This document shows positions 61,053-64,000 of a stretch of DNA of 64,000 nucleotides, piece after piece. The stretch spans positions 3,091,001 to 3,155,000 of the forward strand of contig NC_019974.1 of the NCBI RefSeq assembly GCF_000328685.1, given 5' to 3'. How positions within the stretch are numbered: the first letter of the stretch is position 1; each line of letters opens with the position of its first letter. Both the position numbers and the translations under genes were made by a program. Under the pieces are notes generated by a model. It made no database searches. It was not told the DNA's origin and saw only the letters and a list, made by a program, of their open reading frames with translations. This stretch comes from Natronococcus occultus SP4. Its GTDB lineage: Archaea > Halobacteriota > Halobacteria > Halobacteriales > Natrialbaceae.

Positions 61053-61427
61053 CTACTCCTCGCCGGCGTCGGTCTCGCCGCGGGCGAAGCTTCGCTGTTC
61101 GCCGGTGTCGTCGGCCGCCGGAGACGGCCCCTCGTCGGCCGTCTCGAGGTCCGCTTCGTTTCTGAGCAGCGTCTCGAAGTCGTCGACGTCGTCGTATCTG
61201 TCGCGGTAAACCAGCGCCGCTTTCCCGAGCGACGTGATCTCGTAGAGCCCGGACCGTTCGGCCGGACCGATCTTCTCGACGAGTCCGTAGTCCTCGAGCA
61301 CCGGAAGTCTGGTGTTGATGTTCTTTCGGCTCTTGCCAGTGTGGGCTGCCAGGTTGGTCGCGACGTTTCGGCCCTTGTCCTCGAGCTCCTCGAGGATCAG
61401 GAAGTCAGTTGGCTGTCGTAGTTTCAC
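61053..61427 (-). CDS. Winged-helix PhiH1-repressor-like regulator
   Basis: 124 residues. The HTH is clear: FLILEELEDKGRNVATNLAA, HTGKSRKNINTRLPVLEDYG, LVEKIGPAERSGLYEITSLG. This layout is shared with the haloarchaeal phage PhiH1 repressor and its chromosomal relatives. The C-terminal 40 residues are acidic and variable. It converges with the metzincin gene, ending 23 bases from it. Targets unknown. Confidence 0.85.
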   Translation of the reverse strand: MKLRQPTDFLILEELEDKGRNVATNLAAHTGKSRKNINTRLPVLEDYGLVEKIGPAERSGLYEITSLGKAALVYRDRYDDVDDFETLLRNEADLETADEGPSPAADDTGEQRSFARGETDAGEE

Positions 61428-61575
61428 TCTCTGTCACGCTCGTACCGCCCACTATATTTCCAGTGGTGACTAATACTTTCGACTCCGGCCGGTGTTTACT
61501 ACAGCCGCTCGAACCGACTCGAGAGCGGCTTTCGGACCGAAACAGCCGCTCTGGGGTCGGTTTGGGGGTCGTCGA

Positions 61576-62406
61576 CTACGGCTGCCCGGTCGGGCCGTCC
61601 CGAACCCGTTCGAGCCCGTCGGTCGCGAACCACTCGATCAGGTCGGCGACCGCCTCGGGCGAGCGGACGCGCCCGGAGGCTGCGGTGGGCGCGTCGTCGC
61701 CGACGCGGACGCCGATTCCGTCGGGTTCGACGGCACCGAACGCCGACTCGTCGGTGACGTCGTCGCCGATATAGACCGGTAGCGTACCGTCCGCGCCGTC
61801 GGCGATGAGCATCTCGACGGCGTTGCCCTTCCCCCAGTCGATCGCGGGACCGATCTCGAGGATTGCCTTCCCGTCCGAGAGCTCGAGCCCGTCGCCGCCG
61901 AACCGCGAGACGGCCTCGCGGGTGAGCCGACGGACCTGCGGTCTCGCCGGCTCCGGAACCGACCGGAAATGAACCGTCGCGGTCAGACGCTTGTTCTCGA
62001 TGTGGGCGTTCGGCACCGGATCGAGCGCGACCTCCAGGACCTCGCAGACGGCGTCGATGCGCGCGCCACGTTTGCGTGCGACCGGGTGGACAGCTACCGA
62101 GTCGCCCCGCTCGAGCTCGAGGCCGTGGTTGCCGGCGTAGATCCGCGGGCCGTCGACCCGCTCGCGAACGTCCGCGAGCGCGCGGCCGCTGACGACGGCG
62201 GTCGTCACCTCGGGCTCGGTCGTGATCGCGTCGAGGACGTCCTCGACGCGATCCGTCGGCTCCGCCTCGTCCGGATCCTCGACGATCGGCGCCAGCGTCC
62301 CGTCGAAGTCCAGACAGAGCAACAGCTCCGAGGCATCGGCCAGCTCTGACCGGACGCGGGGTCGAAGCTCGTCGACCGGTTTCGGTTTCGTTCGCTGGCG
62401 TTGCAT
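61576..62406 (-). CDS. otsB: Trehalose-6-phosphate phosphatase
   Basis: 276 residues from ATG 62406. HAD-superfamily phosphatase: LLLCLDFDGTLAPIVEDPDE (nucleophile Asp in DFDGT), TTAVVSGRALADVRERV, RIYAGNHGLELERGDSV, and PVYIGDDVTDESAFGAVEPD for the metal. It removes phosphate from trehalose-6-phosphate. One base separates it from otsA, so the two form an operon. Trehalose is a compatible solute that helps salt-stressed haloarchaea. Confidence 0.93.
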   Translation of the reverse strand: MQRQRTKPKPVDELRPRVRSELADASELLLCLDFDGTLAPIVEDPDEAEPTDRVEDVLDAITTEPEVTTAVVSGRALADVRERVDGPRIYAGNHGLELERGDSVAVHPVARKRGARIDAVCEVLEVALDPVPNAHIENKRLTATVHFRSVPEPARPQVRRLTREAVSRFGGDGLELSDGKAILEIGPAIDWGKGNAVEMLIADGADGTLPVYIGDDVTDESAFGAVEPDGIGVRVGDDAPTAASGRVRSPEAVADLIEWFATDGLERVRDGPTGQP

Positions 62407-62407
62407 G

Positions 62408-64000
62408 TTAGACGGGCGGTGTCTGGGCACCCTGCTCGTCGGTCGACTCGCGCGACCCGTGCAGGCGGGCGATCGCCGCGAACTGGCTGTCCATCCACGC
62501 CTCGAGGTCGGCCTCGAAGACGTCCTCGCGCAGGGTTCGCATCCGGCGTCGGCGCTCGTCTGCGGGCATCTCGAGGGCGGTCTCGAGCGCGGCCGCGACG
62601 CCGTCGGTGTCGGTCGGATCGATCGTCACCGCGTCGTCGCCGAGCCGTTCGTGGGCCCCCGTCTGCTCGCTGAGCAGCAAGACGCCGTCCTCGTCGACGC
62701 TCGAGGCGACGAACTCCTGAGCGACGAGATTCATCCCGTCCAGCAGCGGGCTGATGAGCATCGCGTCGGCCCGCCGGTAGAGCGCACAGAGGTTCTCCTG
62801 GGAGACGTACTCCTCGGTGTAGACGATCGGCTGCCAGTCGTCGGTTCCAAAGCGGCTGTTGATCCGGGTCACCTCGCTGCGGACCAGCTCGCCGAGCCGC
62901 TGGTAGGCCGGAATGCCGGTTCGCGAGGGCGTCGCCTTCTGGAGAAACGTGAACTCGCCGCGCCGATCGGGGTTGCGCTCGAAGAACCGCTCGAGGGCCG
63001 CGAGCCGTTCGGGGATCCCCTTCGAGTAGTCGAGCCGATCGACCCCCAGCCCGAGTGTCACGTCGGGGGAGACGCCCAGTTCTGCGAGCACCGCGTCGAC
63101 GTCCGTGTCCTGACGGGCCGCCCTGTCGTAGGTGTCCGCGTCGACACCCATCGCGTCGGTCGTCAGGTGGGTCGTCCCGTCCTCGTAGTCGACGATCCAC
63201 CGGTCACGATCGACGACCGCGCCGTCGAGGTACTGCTCGACACACTCCATGAACAGTCGTGCGTACCGATCGACGTGGAATCCGAGCAGGTCGTTGCCGA
63301 GCAGCCCCGCAAGGACGTCCTCGCCGGCGGGACACTCGGCGAACGTCTCCGGCGTCGGCCACGGGATATGCCAGAAGTGTGCGATCGTCGCCGTCTCGGG
63401 GATCTGCCGGCGGATCAGCCGCGGTGCGAGCCCGAAGTGGTAGTCCTGGATCCAGACGACCGACTCGGCGGTCGCGTGTGTGGCGACGGCGTCGGCGAAC
63501 CGCTCGTTGACGGTGTGGTACCACTCGAAATCGTTCGACCACGTGTCGCCGTTCTCGATCAGGTCGGGAAACTCGTGGCACAGCGGCCAGAGGACCTGGT
63601 TGCTGAAGCCGTAGTAGTAGGAGTCGACGGCCTCCTCGGAGAGGTCGATCCGCTGGAGGGTGTAGGCGTCCTCACCCGGCGGGACGGCGACGCAGTCGTT
63701 CTCGTCCGTGACCGCGAAGTCGGCCTCGCCGTCACCCCAGGCGATCCAGGTGCCGCTCGCCTCCCGGACGACCGGGTCCAGACCGGCGGTCAGCCCGCCG
63801 GCGGGCTCGTCGACGGCGATCGACCGCTCGTCGCCGTCGCCGTCCTCGTACTCGTGGCGGTACGGCTGGCGGTTCGAGACGACGATCAGCGACTCCGGAC
63901 AGTCCGGATCGTCGGCATCCGTTTCGTCGGGGCGGCTCCCCCCGTCCGCTCGTCGCCCGTCGGCACTCCCGTCGGGCAGCCGATGCTCCGTATTTCGCAT
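62408..64000 (-). CDS. otsA: Trehalose-6-phosphate synthase (start at the window edge)
   Basis: 530 residues; the ATG is at 63998-64000, so a longer N-terminus outside the window cannot be excluded. Retaining GT20 text: VSNRQPYRHEY, PAGGLTAGLDPVVREASGTW, VWIQDYHFGLAPRLIRRQIP, HFWHIPWPTPETFAECPAGE, GLGVDRLDYSKGIPERLAAL, FLQKATPSRTGIPAYQRLGE, DGMNLVAQEFVASSVDED. Transfers glucose from a nucleotide donor to glucose-6-phosphate. The first 35 residues are an acidic lead with no recognised function. Confidence 0.93.
   Translation of the reverse strand: MRNTEHRLPDGSADGRRADGGSRPDETDADDPDCPESLIVVSNRQPYRHEYEDGDGDERSIAVDEPAGGLTAGLDPVVREASGTWIAWGDGEADFAVTDENDCVAVPPGEDAYTLQRIDLSEEAVDSYYYGFSNQVLWPLCHEFPDLIENGDTWSNDFEWYHTVNERFADAVATHATAESVVWIQDYHFGLAPRLIRRQIPETATIAHFWHIPWPTPETFAECPAGEDVLAGLLGNDLLGFHVDRYARLFMECVEQYLDGAVVDRDRWIVDYEDGTTHLTTDAMGVDADTYDRAARQDTDVDAVLAELGVSPDVTLGLGVDRLDYSKGIPERLAALERFFERNPDRRGEFTFLQKATPSRTGIPAYQRLGELVRSEVTRINSRFGTDDWQPIVYTEEYVSQENLCALYRRADAMLISPLLDGMNLVAQEFVASSVDEDGVLLLSEQTGAHERLGDDAVTIDPTDTDGVAAALETALEMPADERRRRMRTLREDVFEADLEAWMDSQFAAIARLHGSRESTDEQGAQTPPV

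Overview
The window is high-GC DNA from a halophilic archaeon (class Halobacteria). The evidence is the acidic proteome, the HTH_10 (bacterio-opsin-activator type) and HalOD1 regulators, a complete split-subunit Mrp antiporter, small CxxC zinc-ribbon proteins, TATA boxes about 27 nt upstream of start codons (leaderless genes) and Tat-dependent lipoproteins. It looks like ordinary chromosome carrying scattered mobile-element debris. I see no rRNA, tRNA, CRISPR array or intact transposase.

Layout. 1-7.0 kb: an IclR regulator divergent from a catabolic set (CoA-acylating semialdehyde dehydrogenase, LctP permease, Fe-type alcohol dehydrogenase), then a decayed IS region. 7.0-16.2 kb: mostly small genes, namely a zinc ribbon, an FKBP isomerase, a HalOD1 pair, a GT2 glycosyltransferase, two lipoproteins, a histidine kinase and stress proteins. 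16.2-22.8 kb: an MFS carrier, a CBS-epimerase fusion, a DegT sugar aminotransferase and a MATE exporter. 22.8-26.4 kb: a gene-poor stretch holding four evenly spaced hairpins, a NikR-type regulator and a degenerate tyrosine recombinase. 26.4-34.9 kb: a nine-gene mrp operon on the minus strand in which nearly every start and stop overlap. 35.4-36.8 kb: CbtB-CbtA-ferredoxin (cobalt). 36.8-47 kb: a thiolase with serine in place of both catalytic cysteines, pyrD, a dihydroorotase-like enzyme, a riboflavin-pathway reductase, msrA, an HTH_10 pseudogene, an orphan ABC ATPase, cobA and a hydrolase. 47-50.4 kb: a vapBC toxin-antitoxin pair, cbiP and small genes. 50.6-59.7 kb: a Bat-type regulator and the hut (histidine degradation) genes, with a divergent regulator that shares a palindromic promoter. 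59.7-64 kb: a Tat-exported metzincin, a winged-helix protein and otsB-otsA.

Themes. The mrp operon, otsAB and stress proteins fit life in brine. hutUGI plus hutH give histidine to glutamate. The IclR set may give 3-hydroxypropionate or a related acid to an acyl-CoA. CbtAB, CobA and CbiP are separate pieces of cobalt and cobamide supply.

The most unusual non-coding signal is a roughly 48-bp hairpin repeat in five copies that resembles the right end of IS200/IS605 (TnpB) elements. Three copies supply the stop codon of the adjacent gene. Other leads are the four-hairpin array at 23.2-23.3 kb, the Ser-His-Ser thiolase, a possible 32-residue peptide inside the mrp operon, and palindromic operators at hut and vapBC.
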